Source: Apiotrichum sp. Y4204
Lineage: Eukaryota > Basidiomycota > Tremellomycetes > Trichosporonales > Trichosporonaceae
Direction of reading: 5' to 3'
DNA length: 64,000 bases
NCBI GenBank assembly: GCA_025531455.1
Contig: JAMYHL010000023.1
Span: 1 to 64,000, forward strand
Shown here: in pieces, positions 63,537 to 64,000 of the stretch
Position numbering within the stretch: position 1 is the first letter of the stretch
Layout: every line of letters starts with the position of its first letter
Notes under the pieces: generated by a model
The model's database searches: none
Told to the model about the DNA's origin: nothing
The model's input: only the letters and a program-made list of their open reading frames with translations
Translations under genes and position numbers: made by a program

Positions 63537-64000
63537 CTATATGGTCTGCACCATGTCTTTCAGCATCCCGCCAACGTCGGCGGCACGCGCGACGCCCGCG
63601 TCCTCGGCCCACGGGGTCTCGAGGAGGGCTTGCTCGAGCTCTGGGTCGATCTCGTCAAGCGTCTCCGCGAGGTGGAGGTACGCCGCCTCGGCGGCCATGG
63701 CGCGCACGCGGGGGAAACGGTGGCCGAGGAAGGCGGGGAGGGTGGCTGCGGCTTTCTCGCGGACAGTGGGGAAGGGAAGGGTGAGGGCGGCGACGACGAC
63801 GCGCATGCCGGCGCCGAGGCGGTCGATCGACTTGAGCGTCGCGGCGCCGCGCCCTGCGAGACCGAGGGCGCGCGCGTACGGTGCCTCGTCGGTCGGTGTG
63901 AGACCGGTCATGAGGCGCGCGAGCGTCGTGAGTGCCGGTATGGCGACGCGGTTCGAGGAGAGGTTGGCTGCGAGGAGGGCGGCAATCTCGCTGACGACCG
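63537..64000 (-). CDS. TBCD: Tubulin-folding cofactor D, C-terminal part
   Basis: A leftward frame open from the window edge to a TAG at 63,537; about 154 residues are visible. The HEAT-repeat-like helices (SEIAALLAANLSSNRVAIPALTTLARL, then LPFPTVREKAAATLPAFLGHRFPRVRAMAAEAAYLHL) and the ending LETPWAEDAGVAR ... LKDMVQTI fit the C-terminus of cofactor D (Cin1/Alp1), where FP-x-(I/V)-R helices and a final TPW motif are typical. Cofactor D captures beta-tubulin during tubulin heterodimer assembly and recycling. The start and most of the protein lie beyond the window, so completeness cannot be judged. Confidence 0.75.
   Translation of the reverse strand, partial: VVSEIAALLAANLSSNRVAIPALTTLARLMTGLTPTDEAPYARALGLAGRGAATLKSIDRLGAGMRVVVAALTLPFPTVREKAAATLPAFLGHRFPRVRAMAAEAAYLHLAETLDEIDPELEQALLETPWAEDAGVARAADVGGMLKDMVQTI

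Overview
This window is nuclear DNA of a basidiomycete yeast. Genes are intron-rich, most introns are only about 33-70 nt with GTGAGT-like donors and a CTNAC/CTGAC branch motif just before the acceptor AG, and coding sequence is GC-rich. The protein set (CDC24 with a PB1 tail, YAK1, VPS41, CtIP/Ctp1, BRE1, NudE, an ALDH6 enzyme) and the very short introns fit Tremellomycetes, probably the Trichosporonales side (inference, no phylogeny was run). I reassembled 18 complete protein genes and two partial ones at the edges. In every complete model the exon phases close without a frame error.

Layout. 1-73: last exon of an unidentified + gene. 74-9,939: gene-poor; from about 5,900 on it is pyrimidine-rich on the + strand and looks like the promoter and leader of CDC24. 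9,940-21,481 (+): CDC24 (polarity RhoGEF), MGM101 (mitochondrial DNA maintenance), YAK1 (DYRK-family kinase). 21,482-21,858: a small terminal-inverted-repeat element between convergent genes. 21,859-26,103 (-): a HAD phosphatase of the PHOSPHO type and APC4. 26,430-27,903 (+): a three-finger C2H2 protein, divergent from APC4. 28,142-32,463 (-): methylmalonate-semialdehyde dehydrogenase and RNase H2 catalytic subunit. 32,782-36,434 (+): VPS41, divergent from RNase H2. 36,875-46,432 (-): an orphan single-pass membrane protein, a SAM methyltransferase, an LSB5-type VHS protein, and APN2 (AP endonuclease 2). 46,737-49,202 (+): CtIP/Sae2/Ctp1, divergent from APN2. 49,363-51,974 (-): NudE. 52,737-61,420 (+): BRE1 and a ROD1/creD-type arrestin. 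61,665-62,606 (-): a THOC5-like protein. 62,824-63,440 (+): mitoribosomal protein mL43. 63,537-64,000 (-): C-terminus of tubulin cofactor D.

How the genes work together. This is ordinary core-genome housekeeping: cell polarity and signalling (CDC24, YAK1, arrestin), genome maintenance (MGM101, RNase H2A, APN2, CtIP), trafficking (VPS41, LSB5), cell cycle and chromatin (APC4, BRE1, C2H2 protein), cytoskeleton (NudE, TBCD) and mitochondria (MMSDH, mL43). Five head-to-head pairs share short promoters. Two of these promoters, APN2/CtIP and RNase H2A/VPS41, carry the palindrome GACGCGTC, a MluI cell-cycle-box-like site. I found no CRISPR array, rRNA, convincing tRNA, plasmid, phage or secondary-metabolite cluster. 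The less ordinary items are the inverted-repeat element, three unusually long introns (326, 354 and 729 nt), a 9-bp tandem repeat filling a CtIP intron, and the long upstream region of CDC24.
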